From Oceanobacillus zhaokaii (lineage in GTDB: Bacteria; Bacillota; Bacilli; Bacillales; Amphibacillaceae): DNA of 64,000 nt. The stretch lies in the NCBI RefSeq assembly GCF_003352005.1, contig NZ_CP024848.1, positions 3,605,001 through 3,669,000 of the forward strand. Reading direction: 5' to 3'. Under the pieces are notes generated by a model. The model searched no databases, had not been told where the DNA came from, and worked only from the letters and a program-made list of their open reading frames with translations. Made by a program: the position numbers and the translations under genes. Shown here piece after piece: positions 55,093-64,000 of the stretch; within the stretch, counting starts at the first letter, position 1, and each line of letters begins with the position of its first letter.

Positions 55093-57240
55093 GTGATGTT
55101 AGTAAAAGAAGAAAAAATTCTACAAACCTATTTTGGTTATGAAACATTTCGTCCTGGACAGGAAGCTACAATTGAACATATATTACAGTTGAAAAACACA
55201 CTTGCTGTCATGCCAACTGGGGGAGGTAAATCTTTATGCTACCAAATTCCTGGCTTATCAATGGACGGAACTGCAATTATTATTTCCCCATTAATCTCAT
55301 TGATGAAAGATCAAGTCGATGCACTAAACTCCTATGGTATTGCCGCTACTTATATTAATAGCTCCCTTACAGCAGGTGAACAGCAAACACGATTACGTGA
55401 TATTGCTTCTGGTCGTTATAAATTTGTCTATGTTGCACCCGAACGATTTGAATCAGGATCTTTTGTAAACTTAGTAAGAAAAATTCGAATTTCGCTTGTT
55501 GCTTTTGATGAAGCACACTGTATTTCTCAATGGGGACATGACTTCAGACCAAGCTATCGTTCAATTGTACCTAATTTGAAGAAGCTGAATAATATTCCTG
55601 TGTTCGTTGCTCTTACAGCGACGGCTACAGAGGAAGTAATTAACGATATTAAGGAATTATTGCACATTGAACATGTTGTGAATACAGGATTCGAACGTGA
55701 TAATCTATCCTTCCACATCGTTAAAGGGAAAGATAAGACAAGCTATATTCGGTCCTTTCTTCAGGAACATCCAAATGAGTCTGGCATCATTTACACAGCG
55801 ACCCGTAAGCAGGCAGACACATTACATGAACAACTCACTAGAAGAGGGATAAACGTCGCCAAATATCACGCGGGTATGTCAGAAAACGAGCGTAAGCAAT
55901 CCCAGGCAGCGTTTATCCACGATGAAAGCTCAATCATGATTGCGACGAATGCTTTTGGGATGGGAATCGATAAATCCAATGTAAGGTTTGTCATTCACTA
56001 TGCCATGCCAATGAATATCGAGTCCTACTATCAAGAGGCTGGCAGAGCAGGAAGAGACGGAGAGCATAGTGATTGTATATTACTTTTTTCTCAGCAGGAC
56101 GTACAGCTGCAGAAATTCTTAATTGAGCAATCCTTGATGGATGATGCTGCTAAGCAAAATGAGTACCATAAACTACAGGAAATGATTAATTATTGTCATA
56201 CACATAGTTGTTTATCATCCTTTATTTTGGAATACTTTGATGACAATGTCACGAAAATGACTTGCGGTCGCTGCAGTAACTGTGTGGAACTTAAGGAAAA
56301 AGAGGACATCACAGAGGAAGCACAAATGATACTATCCTGTGTCAAACGAATGGGCGAACGTTTCGGTGTTGGGATGACAGCAAAAGTATTAAAAGGTTCT
56401 CGGGATAAAAAACTAAAAGAATTCCGATTAGACCAGATCAAGACCTATGGAATTATGTCCGCTTATACAGAAAAAGAGCTAACAGAGCGAATCCACTTCC
56501 TTATTGCCGAACGATTGCTTGCAACTGAAGAGGGAAAGTATCCAACATTAAAATTGAACCAAAACTCTGTTGACGTGCTCAAGGGGATGCGTCCAGTTGA
56601 AATGTTTACTCTTACCATTCCAACAAGTGATGAAGCAGACTATCAAGAAGATTTATTCTATCAATTGCGCACATTAAGAAAACAAATTGCCGATGATAAA
56701 GGTGTTCCACCATATGTATTATTCTCCGATGTCACCTTAAAGGAATTGAGTCGATATTTCCCTGTTACAAAAGAAGACATGCTGGAAATCAAAGGTATTG
56801 GCGAAAAGAAATATGAGCAATATGGTGAAGAATTCCTTACGATCATTCAAAATTGGCGTGAAGAGAACCCGAATATAAAACAAAAAATCCGAATTACTGG
56901 AGACTCTTCTGCTCCGAGAACAAAGTCCAAAACGGCTGATGATGATCGCCCGAGCCATATTATTTCGTATCAAATGTTCCAATCTGGTAAACAAATCAAA
57001 GACATAGCTACGATTCGTGAAATGAAAAAGCAGACAGTTGAAAACCATATTTTCAAAGCATTTCAAGATGGTCATCCAATTGCATGGGGAATCTTTTTTA
57101 ATGATGAAGAAGAAGCTGCAGTACTAGCAGCACGCGAGCAAATTGAAGAGCCTCAGCTAAAGCCACTGAGGGAAGCATTACCTGAGGGCTATGATTATAC
57201 GAAAATAAAAGCTGTTTTAGTGAAGAACGGGTTGATGTAA
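55093..57240 (+). CDS. recQ: ATP-dependent DNA helicase RecQ
   Basis: A 715-residue RecQ helicase. Walker A is MPTGGGKS (~39-46), Walker [21 protein letters not shown]. RecQ-C has the zinc cysteines in CGRCSNC. An HRDC domain ([20 protein letters not shown]) follows, and a C-terminal HTH_40-type domain ([20 protein letters not shown]). It unwinds recombination and repair intermediates. AAGGAGG is 7 nt before GTG 55093 (ATG 55096 also possible). It is monocistronic with a clear terminator. Confidence 0.95.
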   Translation: MMLVKEEKILQTYFGYETFRPGQEATIEHILQLKNTLAVMPTGGGKSLCYQIPGLSMDGTAIIISPLISLMKDQVDALNSYGIAATYINSSLTAGEQQTRLRDIASGRYKFVYVAPERFESGSFVNLVRKIRISLVAFDEAHCISQWGHDFRPSYRSIVPNLKKLNNIPVFVALTATATEEVINDIKELLHIEHVVNTGFERDNLSFHIVKGKDKTSYIRSFLQEHPNESGIIYTATRKQADTLHEQLTRRGINVAKYHAGMSENERKQSQAAFIHDESSIMIATNAFGMGIDKSNVRFVIHYAMPMNIESYYQEAGRAGRDGEHSDCILLFSQQDVQLQKFLIEQSLMDDAAKQNEYHKLQEMINYCHTHSCLSSFILEYFDDNVTKMTCGRCSNCVELKEKEDITEEAQMILSCVKRMGERFGVGMTAKVLKGSRDKKLKEFRLDQIKTYGIMSAYTEKELTERIHFLIAERLLATEEGKYPTLKLNQNSVDVLKGMRPVEMFTLTIPTSDEADYQEDLFYQLRTLRKQIADDKGVPPYVLFSDVTLKELSRYFPVTKEDMLEIKGIGEKKYEQYGEEFLTIIQNWREENPNIKQKIRITGDSSAPRTKSKTADDDRPSHIISYQMFQSGKQIKDIATIREMKKQTVENHIFKAFQDGHPIAWGIFFNDEEEAAVLAAREQIEEPQLKPLREALPEGYDYTKIKAVLVKNGLM

Positions 57241-57246
57241 AGAACA

Positions 57247-57295
57247 GGGAATCCGCCTTAAGGAGTGTAAGTGGCCTTATGGCGGATTTTTTATT
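57247..57295 (+). terminator. Terminator of recQ
   Basis: AATCCGCC(TTA)AGG ... CCTTATGGCGGATTTTTTATT hairpin with strong T-run on the plus strand. Confidence 0.9.
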
Positions 57296-57342
57296 GTGAT
57301 TGTGGGTAGGTTTAGAGCCATTTTCATCCATTCTTAGAAATA

Positions 57343-58578
57343 CTAGATATAATGAGGTGGCGAAACCTCCTTCACAAAAAAAATCCCATCAAATTGCTCT
57401 GCTGGTGTTATCAATTTTTGCATCGTTCCATGCTCCAATATTAGCGTTTTTTCAAATATCCACTTATTGAATGGTTGTGATACGACATTTGAGAAATCCA
57501 GAAACGAAATCGATGAATCGGTATGATTCATATAATCCTCTAAACTCTTTTTCGGAGGTTTGCCAATTTTATAGACTGTTCGATTAATCAAAGCAGCCTC
57601 TCCTTCATACATAAAAAGTCCAATGTAATAGGAGTCATCCATCAACGCTTTGCTTATTAATGACCCCATTGGTCTGTACTTCGTAATTGTTTGGTAATTT
57701 TTATAAATATGAGCATTGTGAGCCCAAATGATTATCTTTTCATCGGGATATAATTCATTACAAATCCATTCTAAGTTAGCTGCCATTACTTGATCTCGGA
57801 ATTTGGAGTAATCTCTTTCGTTATCAGTAAAGTGATTTAAAAAATGGCGTTTATTGTCCAATACTTTCTTAATGAATTTATAGGGCACGTCCAAAGCTTT
57901 ATTAAAAAAATCCTTTTTAATATCATTCAGTATAAGGTGTAATCGATCTATCTGCTCATTTTGCTCTTTTTGAAATAATTTATATTCTTGTAAAATATCT
58001 TTGGGCACTCTTTTTCTTCTTGCTTTATATTTGCCCATACGGTCATACCAATTGGCTGTTTTTTCTTCCATATTTTGTATACTGCTTTTGAATTCCAGCG
58101 GGAAATCAATATTTATCTTATCCAAAAAGCTCGTCAACAAACTCTGTTTCGTGGAGGGCTGAAAATCAAAACCTATAAGATTCAACTCCCTGTTATCTTT
58201 TATTAACTCAAATAATGGATATGTTTCTTCTGTTTTCCACAATGAAAAAATGGATTTGTCCAATAATTGATCCACTGAAAGTTCATCTTTAACATAGTTA
58301 GAGGTATAACATTCCGTCAACCCGCTTTCGAATGCTATCAATTTAAATTCCATTTTATGATAGAGATAGTGAATGACTTTATTTTTAAGCAGGTTATGCT
58401 CTCTAATTCCATGTCCATTTTCGCCTAACCAAACGATTCTTTTTTCACTAATCACTTCTTCTAAGAATGAGAAATCTCCCAAATTACTTGTTGCCAAATC
58501 ATTGATTCCATAAGACTGATCTTTGACCCAATTGGTATAATCGTTATACTTTCTATTGATAAATGGAAAGCTTAACAT
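57343..58578 (-). CDS. Erythromycin esterase family protein, paralogue 2
   Basis: A 411-residue paralogue of 30534-31763 with the same block order: RIVWLGENGHGIREHNLLKN, LIAFESGLTECYTSNYVKDE, IIIWAHNAHIYKN, and end EVSPPHYI. The similarity is spread along the whole length, so the pair arose by duplication rather than domain sharing. AGGAGG is 6 nt before the ATG. No other resistance genes are near. Substrate unknown; hydrolase activity on a macrocycle or lactone is only a family possibility. Confidence 0.82.
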   Translation of the reverse strand: MLSFPFINRKYNDYTNWVKDQSYGINDLATSNLGDFSFLEEVISEKRIVWLGENGHGIREHNLLKNKVIHYLYHKMEFKLIAFESGLTECYTSNYVKDELSVDQLLDKSIFSLWKTEETYPLFELIKDNRELNLIGFDFQPSTKQSLLTSFLDKINIDFPLEFKSSIQNMEEKTANWYDRMGKYKARRKRVPKDILQEYKLFQKEQNEQIDRLHLILNDIKKDFFNKALDVPYKFIKKVLDNKRHFLNHFTDNERDYSKFRDQVMAANLEWICNELYPDEKIIIWAHNAHIYKNYQTITKYRPMGSLISKALMDDSYYIGLFMYEGEAALINRTVYKIGKPPKKSLEDYMNHTDSSISFLDFSNVVSQPFNKWIFEKTLILEHGTMQKLITPAEQFDGIFFVKEVSPPHYI

Positions 58579-58610
58579 AGTAACCTCCTGTTAATTAGAT
58601 GCTGGACTTT

Positions 58611-58751
58611 CTACGCTACAATGGCTAATGTATCCCCTTTAGTTAATGTCAAGCTTACATTTCTTAAAGCATATTTATCTGTTCCTGGATAGGAGCCTGA
58701 GATGTTTTCAAATTCGATAGTTTCTATGTCTTTCAGTTCCAATGTTGAATC
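58611..58751 (-). pseudogene. Remnant of an ABC transporter ATP-binding subunit
   Basis: The minus strand reads DSTLELKDIETIEFENISGS, then YPGTDKYALRNVSLTLTKGD and TLAIVA, and stops at a TAG. This is the conserved N-terminal strand pair of an ABC exporter ATPase up to the point just before Walker A (normally ...ALVGENGAGKST). The rest is absent. It starts after an in-frame TAA, so both ends are broken. It lies between a membrane protein gene and the second erythromycin-esterase gene. Confidence 0.7.
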
Positions 58752-58782
58752 TTAAAAGTTGTCTCTAATACATTCCCTCAAT

Positions 58783-59820
58783 TTATCTATTTCTTCGTAT
58801 TCCTTCCAGAATGGTTTGTTTCAATTCAGCAGGACTATCAGAACGAATGGCTATTTTTGAGTAAACTTTCTTTATACCCATTAAATAGGTCACTTTCACT
58901 GGCTTTTTCATATGTAATATAAAGTTAGGATAAACTTTTTCAAGATCACTAACCAGAAAATCAATAGTATCTTTGGCTAATTTCCTCTCTAATATATCCG
59001 AGTCTTCTACTATATTTTCAATATTATCAAATTCTATTTTCATACGTTTGAGTAACCCCATAGAAATATACATTGCTTGGTTATCTGTGTGGATTGGGTT
59101 CAAACGAAGGGCTTGAATATTTCCGATTATTAAAATGAACGTGTAGATATTCATAATTAACAGAATTACTGAAAGGATAATCGATATGTTATGAAGCCAC
59201 CAATGGACAGCAAAAGTCTCTATAACCAATGCATGAAGTAACATCCCTTGAACCGCTATGTAGCTTGTATTTTTATAAAGGGTTACTCCCGAAGCTGGTT
59301 TCTTCTTCCAGCTAAAAAATGCATAATAAAATATTAAGGCCTCTGAACAAATCACATGAATGACCGGATTGTTCTTAACATAGCGGTCCACTGCCTGCTG
59401 AAATGAAAAGATAACAGGTAAAGGACTCCCTTTCGCCTCATTTATTATTATTGGCATATAGCGAACAAACGCGATAATCAGAACAATTTCATAGAAGATG
59501 ATGGCCGCTTCAATCGATATTCCAGCCCAAATGATCGTTTCAAAAGGCAACAGTAAACTAGAGGGAATGATAACTCTTGCTAAAATGCAACCTGCCGCCA
59601 CTAATGCAATTGCTAGTTTAATAGAAAATTTCTTTCTATACAGCATGAAAAAAACAGGCACGAATAGGATTAGATCTAATAATGATCCAAAAATAACTAC
59701 AGCATTATCTGTTGGTAAAATGATATTTCCTAGATTTGTATTGTATAATACAATATTGCTGCCTAAGATTAGACCAAGTAATAATAACCAGATATACTTG
59801 CCTTTTTCTACTATAATCAT
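58783..59820 (-). CDS. Integral membrane protein, unknown
   Basis: A 345-residue protein with about seven hydrophobic helices in the first 235 residues (IWLLLLGLILGSNIVLY, LIVFVPVFFML-like, TIIWAGISIEAAIIFYEIVLIIAF, IILSVILLIMNIYTFILII). A C-terminal soluble part (GLLKRMKIEFDNIENIVEDS, VTYLMGIKKVYSKIAIRSDS) recalls a PH-like or YcxB-like fold. I do not recognise its function. The adjacent ABC fragment suggests it was once part of a transporter locus. The ATG follows GGAGAAGAGG. Confidence 0.7.
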   Translation of the reverse strand: MIIVEKGKYIWLLLLGLILGSNIVLYNTNLGNIILPTDNAVVIFGSLLDLILFVPVFFMLYRKKFSIKLAIALVAAGCILARVIIPSSLLLPFETIIWAGISIEAAIIFYEIVLIIAFVRYMPIIINEAKGSPLPVIFSFQQAVDRYVKNNPVIHVICSEALIFYYAFFSWKKKPASGVTLYKNTSYIAVQGMLLHALVIETFAVHWWLHNISIILSVILLIMNIYTFILIIGNIQALRLNPIHTDNQAMYISMGLLKRMKIEFDNIENIVEDSDILERKLAKDTIDFLVSDLEKVYPNFILHMKKPVKVTYLMGIKKVYSKIAIRSDSPAELKQTILEGIRRNR

Positions 59821-59911
59821 TGCCTCTTCTCCTTTGCAATCGCATTCATTTTGTTAAAAATCTTTGCTAACTGCTCCAATCCTCTAAGGGCAACTGACCA
59901 AAAACATCTAT

Positions 59912-60028
59912 TTAGATTTCTTCATCCACTTTCTTGATTAATCCTTTTTTCATATTTCTTACTAGTTGGATATTAAGCTTATTAAGTAAATAATTGATCT
60001 GATGTATGAAGTTCTTATTAGCCAACAA
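59912..60028 (-). CDS. Possible small ORF, 38 residues
   Basis: From TTG 60028 it reads LANKNFIHQINYLLNKLNIQ, then LVRNMKKGLIKKVDEEI. AAGGAAGGTAAGG-like sequence precedes it. It lies upstream of the membrane protein gene on the same strand. It could be a leftover of a longer gene or a small basic peptide. Support is weak. The rest of 59821-60289 holds the hairpin at 60178 and no other gene. Confidence 0.3.
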   Translation of the reverse strand: MLANKNFIHQINYLLNKLNIQLVRNMKKGLIKKVDEEI

Positions 60029-60177
60029 TTTCCTTACCTTCCTTAATAGTTAAGCTTTCTTAATCATATATTTTTTAATATTATTTGTAAATTATAAATC
60101 AGAAAATTTAATTATTTATAATCCTATTTGTCTTTCGCAAGATATTGCTGTTGAATGCTTTACAAAATAGCGAATAA

Positions 60178-60220
60178 GAACAAAGAATTTATCTTTAATG
60201 ATAACTTCTTTGTTCTTCGG
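60178..60220. terminator. Hairpin downstream of the aminopeptidase gene
   Basis: AAGAACAAAGAA ... TTCTTTGTTCTT perfect 12-bp arms about 70 bp past the aminopeptidase stop. No strong T-run on the minus strand, so it may act as a 3' stabiliser or a weak terminator. Confidence 0.5.
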
Positions 60221-60289
60221 TCATTATTCTGCCACGGATTACTGCCTTTTTAGTTGGCAATAAATTCCGAGCTAAGAGACTTCTACCAC

Positions 60290-61531
60290 TTACCCCTTCA
60301 CATTTAACGCCCAAGTTCCGCTTCGGAAAACGGCTTCTGTTGTTCCATCCTGTTTCACCCCATCAATATCCAATTGATCGGAACCAATCATGAAGTCTAC
60401 ATGGATTAAGCTATCATTAACCCCATGCTTGTCTAGTTCTTCTGCGGTCATTGCTGCTCCACCTTCTAGATTTGTTGGGTATGCTTTTCCTAAGGCAATG
60501 TGGCAGGACGCATTTTCATCAAATAACGTATTATAGAAAATTAACCCGGATTGCGATACTGGAGATTCATCTGGTACAAGTGCAATTTCACCAATTCGAC
60601 GTGCGCCTTCATCAGCATCTAATAGATGACTTAATACTTCCTCTCCTTGTTCCGCTTTAAAGTCAATCACTTTTCCATCCTTAAAGGTAAGACTGAAATT
60701 ATCAATGATGCTGCCGCCATAATTTAATGGCTTTGTACTTGCAACCGTTCCATTCACATGATATTTATGTGGCATTGTAAATACTTCTTCTGTTGGCATA
60801 TTTGGATTAAACATGACACCAGTTTCTGCTTTTGCAGAACCACCCTTCCAAATATGCCCTTCTGGAAGCTCGATTTCCAAATCAGTACCTGGTGATTTGA
60901 ACACTAGCTTTTTGTAGTTTCGGTCATTTAATACTTCACGTGCAGTTTTCAATGTTGCATTATGCGCATCCCATGCAGCGATTGGATCCTTTTGATCAAC
61001 ACGAACAATTTTTAGTATAGCATCCCATAAACTTGCTATAGCATCTTCACGAGTTTTATCAGGGAAAATTTTCTGTGCCCAATCACCTGAAGGAATCGAA
61101 ATAATTGACCAAGGGATCCGATCATTCATCGTATAAGAGCGGAAATTTTTCATTTTTTCTGCGCTTGCTTTATTTGCTTTGGCAACGCGAGCTGGATCAA
61201 TGTTTTGCAATAAATCTGGATTCGTAGAGCGAATGCTTAGCACTGCTGCTCCTGCTTCAGCATATGTATCATGTAACGCAACCTTCCAGTCAGGATAATC
61301 AGCAATTACCTCATCTGGGGCATTTTCATATTTCAGTAATGTTAGCTCGTCATCTGCCCAATTTATATGAACGTCACTTGCACCTAATTCATACGCTTTA
61401 CGTACAACGATTTTGGCAAAATCAGCACCCTCAATTGTTGCATTAATCATCAATGGCTGCCCTTTTTGCAAATTAACACCTGTTTGCAATGCTAATCTTG
61501 CATATTTCTCAAGTAATTGTTCCTCTATCAT
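60290..61531 (-). CDS. Aminopeptidase, M29 family (AmpS-like)
   Basis: A 413-residue metallo-aminopeptidase of the AmpS/PepS/aminopeptidase T family. The metal site residues lie in the C-terminal half: GGSIIDNFSLTFKDGKVIDF, DEGARRIGEIALVPDESPVS, and the His-rich ENASCHIALGKAYP with VHVDF-like VSLIHVDFMIGSDQLDI. Length equals the family. Cytosolic peptide turnover. It is monocistronic and divergent from an HxlR regulator gene. Confidence 0.92.
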   Translation of the reverse strand: MIEEQLLEKYARLALQTGVNLQKGQPLMINATIEGADFAKIVVRKAYELGASDVHINWADDELTLLKYENAPDEVIADYPDWKVALHDTYAEAGAAVLSIRSTNPDLLQNIDPARVAKANKASAEKMKNFRSYTMNDRIPWSIISIPSGDWAQKIFPDKTREDAIASLWDAILKIVRVDQKDPIAAWDAHNATLKTAREVLNDRNYKKLVFKSPGTDLEIELPEGHIWKGGSAKAETGVMFNPNMPTEEVFTMPHKYHVNGTVASTKPLNYGGSIIDNFSLTFKDGKVIDFKAEQGEEVLSHLLDADEGARRIGEIALVPDESPVSQSGLIFYNTLFDENASCHIALGKAYPTNLEGGAAMTAEELDKHGVNDSLIHVDFMIGSDQLDIDGVKQDGTTEAVFRSGTWALNVKG

Positions 61532-61747
61532 CTTAATACCTCCAAATGAAAATTTACATAGCTTTATTCTGTCACAACTGTGAAGAAATTACCAAATATT
61601 TATTCTGCATTCATCGCGGACCAAACAGCAGGATTATTTACGTAAAATGAACTTTATGTTAAAATGATATTAAGTTACTATTTGTAATTAATATTATGGG
61701 ACATCTATTATATAGACGAATACAATTTTAAGTAGAGTGAGGTGATT

Positions 61748-62086
61748 ATGATGAAGGAATTCAACTTATGTCCGCGATTTGAAAAAGCGATGGGACTGCT
61801 TAGTACGCGCTGGGTTGGACTAATACTGTTTGATTTGTTAAATGGTACAAAACGCTTTTCTGAAATGGAAGCAGACTTGCCAATAAGCGGAAGATTACTG
61901 TCCGATCGCTTAAAAATGCTAGAAAAAGAAGGAATCGTTGAGCGGAATATCTATTCTGAGTTTCCAGTTCGGATTGAGTATTCTTTATCGGAAAAAGGCA
62001 GGGAACTCGAGCCAGTAATCAAGGAAATTCAATTGTGGGCAGATCAGCACGTTACACCAGAGGAAGTCGCAGAGAATGAGGCATAA
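61748..62086 (+). CDS. HxlR family transcriptional regulator
   Basis: A 112-residue MarR-like winged-helix regulator of the HxlR/YodB type. Core: FEKAMGLLSTRWVGLILFDL, ISGRLLSDRLKMLEKEGIVE (recognition helix), VRIEYSLSEKGRELEPVI (wing). An N-terminal cysteine (NLCPRF) is placed like the redox-sensing Cys of YodB/HypR, so thiol-stress sensing is possible. GAGGTG precedes the ATG at 61748; a GTG 6 bp earlier is less likely. The target gene is not obvious, since neighbours are an aminopeptidase and a thioesterase. Confidence 0.88.
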   Translation: MMKEFNLCPRFEKAMGLLSTRWVGLILFDLLNGTKRFSEMEADLPISGRLLSDRLKMLEKEGIVERNIYSEFPVRIEYSLSEKGRELEPVIKEIQLWADQHVTPEEVAENEA

Positions 62087-62089
62087 TAA

Positions 62090-62126
62090 ACGTTAAGGAC
62101 TGCTTTCAATGCAGCCCTTTTTTGTT
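62090..62126 (+). terminator. Terminator of the hxlR-type gene
   Basis: AAGG(A)CTGC-TTTCAAT-GCAG(C)CCTT followed by TTTTG. Confidence 0.82.
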
Positions 62127-62210
62127 GGACAAAATTACTATCCATAAGAAAGTTAAGCTTGCAAACGTACTTTACTACTTCCATATAATAATGTGCAAGA
62201 TTTCCACAAT

Positions 62211-62735
62211 CTACTTATCCTTTTCCCACAAAAAACCTGCCCCCAATTCATTCGCAAGTTCTTTTGATCTGGTTTTCCTATCTTTTCGTTGCTGGGCTCG
62301 AATGGAACCACTTTCAAAGAGTTTTTTTTCTAGTTCTGTTTCTGGATAAACTGTAGGAACAGGAACTGGTCTTCCAGTTTCGTCTATTGCAACAAATGTC
62401 AGGAATGCCGTATTACAAACCCTCTTTTCCTCGGTTAATAGGTTTTCTGTAATTACTTTTGCGAATACCTCCATTGATGTTCGATGGGTCCAAGTAACAA
62501 AAGCTTCAATCGTAATCGAATGCCCAACCTTTACAGGTGCTAGAAAATCGACCGAATCCGTTGATGCTGTAACAACAGGTTGTCTTGCATGCTTAATTGC
62601 TGCAATTGATGCGACATCGTCAATATGTGCTAGTAATCTTCCCCCGAATAATGTTCCATGAATATTTGTGTCTGGTGGAAAAACCTGTGTTGTTTTTACT
62701 GCTAATGAATCTGAACAAGATTTCGCCTGTAACAT
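62211..62735 (-). CDS. Acyl-CoA thioesterase, hot-dog fold (YkhA-like)
   Basis: A 174-residue hot-dog thioesterase. The conserved N-terminal block VFPPDTNIHGTLFGGRLLAHIDDVASIAA and the AFVTWTHRTSMEVFAKVITEN strand match the Bacillus YkhA/cytosolic acyl-CoA hydrolase group. It hydrolyses acyl-CoA to free acid and CoA. The ATG at 62735 follows GAGGAG. The C-terminal tail is basic. Convergent with the hxlR-type gene. Confidence 0.92.
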   Translation of the reverse strand: MLQAKSCSDSLAVKTTQVFPPDTNIHGTLFGGRLLAHIDDVASIAAIKHARQPVVTASTDSVDFLAPVKVGHSITIEAFVTWTHRTSMEVFAKVITENLLTEEKRVCNTAFLTFVAIDETGRPVPVPTVYPETELEKKLFESGSIRAQQRKDRKTRSKELANELGAGFLWEKDK

Positions 62736-62775
62736 AACATTTCTCCTCAATTATAATTTCTTTTTAAATATTAAA

Positions 62776-63234
62776 TATTTAGATAAACTAAGACGTAACT
62801 TGAGTGAAGATTGCTCACGGGCTTATCGCTCCGGAAATACACTCCGCGCACCTTAGGGCGGCTGGTGAGCCCCTTGTGCTACCGCACTTCGGTGTCTCGT
62901 CCTGAGGCCTTTCCTCCCGCAGGAGTCTCCGTGTATTTCCTAGGCTGGGTTTGTGCGAGTATATAATATTCTATCCCTCTATTATAAATAATCGCATTTG
63001 GCCACCCTTATCTCCCTGGATTTTAGCGGAGGATAGGAGACTACTCGAAATTAAAGATCAATTTTCTAACGGAGATGTAACGCTGTCGGAGCCTTCCTTG
63101 TCCTGTGGGAATAGTCACGGCCGAGGATTCATTGGAATGACTTTTCCCACAGGAAGAAGACTGCGTTGCTCACGGAAAGCGACTGTACGCCAACTGCAAT
63201 CAACATTACTCTTACGTCGCCCTTTAAATCAACT
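62776..63234 (+). repeat. Dispersed TIR element (R family), copy 7, enlarged
   Basis: Left end 'atttagataaactaagacg', right end 'cgccctttaaatcaac'. It has the usual core ('ggaaatacac ... gtgtatttcc', 'ggctggtgagcc', 'cctcccgcagg') and then ~250 bp of additional sequence ('gtgcgagtatataatattctatccctctatta' shared with copy 3, and a second hairpin 'gtgggaatagtca ... tgacttttcccac'). It looks like two related units fused. Confidence 0.65.
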
Positions 63235-63249
63235 GCTAATTATCATCCC

Positions 63250-64000
63250 TCAAAGAACTGGTGATATTAATCTTGAGACCGATTCTTTGAAACGAATGCC
63301 AATCGAACGTTTTTGGTATAACTTCTTCGTCATTTGGGTTGATAACTTAATATCATCATGGAATGCATCAACCAACCGAATCGTTGTTTCTTCATCGTAG
63401 ATAAATGCATTTACTTCAAAGTTTAGACGGAAGCTGCGTACATCAATATTTGCTGTACCTACAGATGAAATCTTACCGTCTACCACGATGGTCTTCGCGT
63501 GGAGGAATCCATTTTGGTAAATATACACTTCTGCACCGGCATCCAATAGATCCCCACAATTAGATAATGTTGCCCAATAAACAAATGGGTGATCAGGTTT
63601 ATTCGGAATCATAATCTTTACCTCTACACCTGATAATGCTGCAATTCTTAATGCATCCCGGAGACTTTCATCAGGGATAAAATATGGTGTTTGAATGTAG
63701 ATATACTTTTTTGCTGACAGAATCATTTTGATATAGCCAATCTTAATTTGTTCCCATTCCGTATCAGGACCACTTGATACAATTTGGAGACCAACATCAC
63801 CAGCAGAATCAGCAGCATAAAAACGCTCTTCAGGAAATATATCATCTCTTGATGCTTGGTTCCAATCTAAAACAAACCTCGCTTGCATATTCTGCACCGC
63901 GTGTCCAATTACGCGCAAATGCGTATCACGCCAGTAACCGAACTTCTTATATTTTCCTAGATACTCATCACCAATATTAAAACCACCGATATAGCCTATT
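63250..64000 (-). CDS. cls: Cardiolipin synthase, partial (5' end beyond window)
   Basis: The last ~249 residues of a phospholipase-D-type cardiolipin synthase. The second HKD motif is [20 protein letters not shown], followed by [20 protein letters not shown] and the C-terminal [12 protein letters not shown]. The end of the first half ([24 protein letters not shown]) is the block right after HKD1, which lies outside the window. It joins two phosphatidylglycerols to cardiolipin in the membrane. Family identity is firm; which paralogue it is cannot be decided. Confidence 0.92.
   Translation of the reverse strand, partial: IGYIGGFNIGDEYLGKYKKFGYWRDTHLRVIGHAVQNMQARFVLDWNQASRDDIFPEERFYAADSAGDVGLQIVSSGPDTEWEQIKIGYIKMILSAKKYIYIQTPYFIPDESLRDALRIAALSGVEVKIMIPNKPDHPFVYWATLSNCGDLLDAGAEVYIYQNGFLHAKTIVVDGKISSVGTANIDVRSFRLNFEVNAFIYDEETTIRLVDAFHDDIKLSTQMTKKLYQKRSIGIRFKESVSRLISPVL

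Noticed and set aside
62951..63400. Plus-strand frame of 149 codons
   Set aside because: It covers an R-family repeat and the antisense of the cardiolipin synthase gene.

Overview
This window is a chromosomal segment of a low-GC, endospore-forming member of the Bacillaceae. Spo0F, GerQ and a PbpG-like penicillin-binding protein point to sporulation. The gene order tal-fbaA-spo0F-pyrG-rpoE, then fadF, argS-ywiB, pbpG-ywhD-ywgA-ywfO, lipL-pta-hemQ, gerQ and ywdK-ywdI follows the Bacillus subtilis ywj/ywi/ywh/ywf/ywd region. Several Na+/K+-type antiporter and DUF1646 genes, and the repeat types, suggest a halotolerant Oceanobacillus/Virgibacillus-like organism. The genus is an inference from style and synteny, not from a search.

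Layout. 1-5.0 kb: central metabolism and information genes (transaldolase, aldolase, Spo0F, CTP synthase, RNA polymerase delta), with a CTP-sensing attenuator before pyrG and an apparent AUU start in spo0F. 5.07-5.72 kb: tandem array of ~120-bp repeats. 5.7-16.9 kb: acyl-CoA catabolism block (fadF, thiolase, 3-hydroxybutyryl-CoA dehydrogenase, two acyl-CoA dehydrogenases, TetR regulator, fused isobutyryl-CoA mutase) with a FadR-type operator on the fadF promoter and a second palindrome at the thiolase promoter. 17.3-29.8 kb: argS, penicillin-binding protein, conserved ywh/ywg/ywf genes, lipoate transferase, pta, coproheme decarboxylase and gerQ. 30-43.4 kb: accessory genes (acetyltransferases, an erythromycin-esterase-like protein, a DUF2975/HTH pair, PAP2, UbiB-like kinase plus phasin-like protein, YjiH, acyltransferase, cystine transporter TcyP, OsmC, chromate transporter). 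43.7-48.3 kb: DUF488, two TerC-family paralogues each behind its own yybP-ykoY (Mn2+) riboswitch, and phosphoglucomutase. 48.5-62.7 kb: AI-2E-type exporter, cation/proton antiporter, DUF1646 protein with a long structured leader, RecQ, a second erythromycin-esterase paralogue, an ABC transporter remnant, aminopeptidase, HxlR regulator, acyl-CoA thioesterase. 63.25-64 kb: 3' part of a cardiolipin synthase.

No phage, CRISPR array, rRNA or tRNA was found, and I saw no defence island or biosynthetic cluster. The most unusual content is intergenic: at least four families of dispersed repeats. One (seven copies) has terminal inverted repeats and usually a nested palindromic core, and one copy appears to have lost the core. 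A short family sits just upstream of start codons. The DUF1646 leader may be a Na+-sensing RNA.
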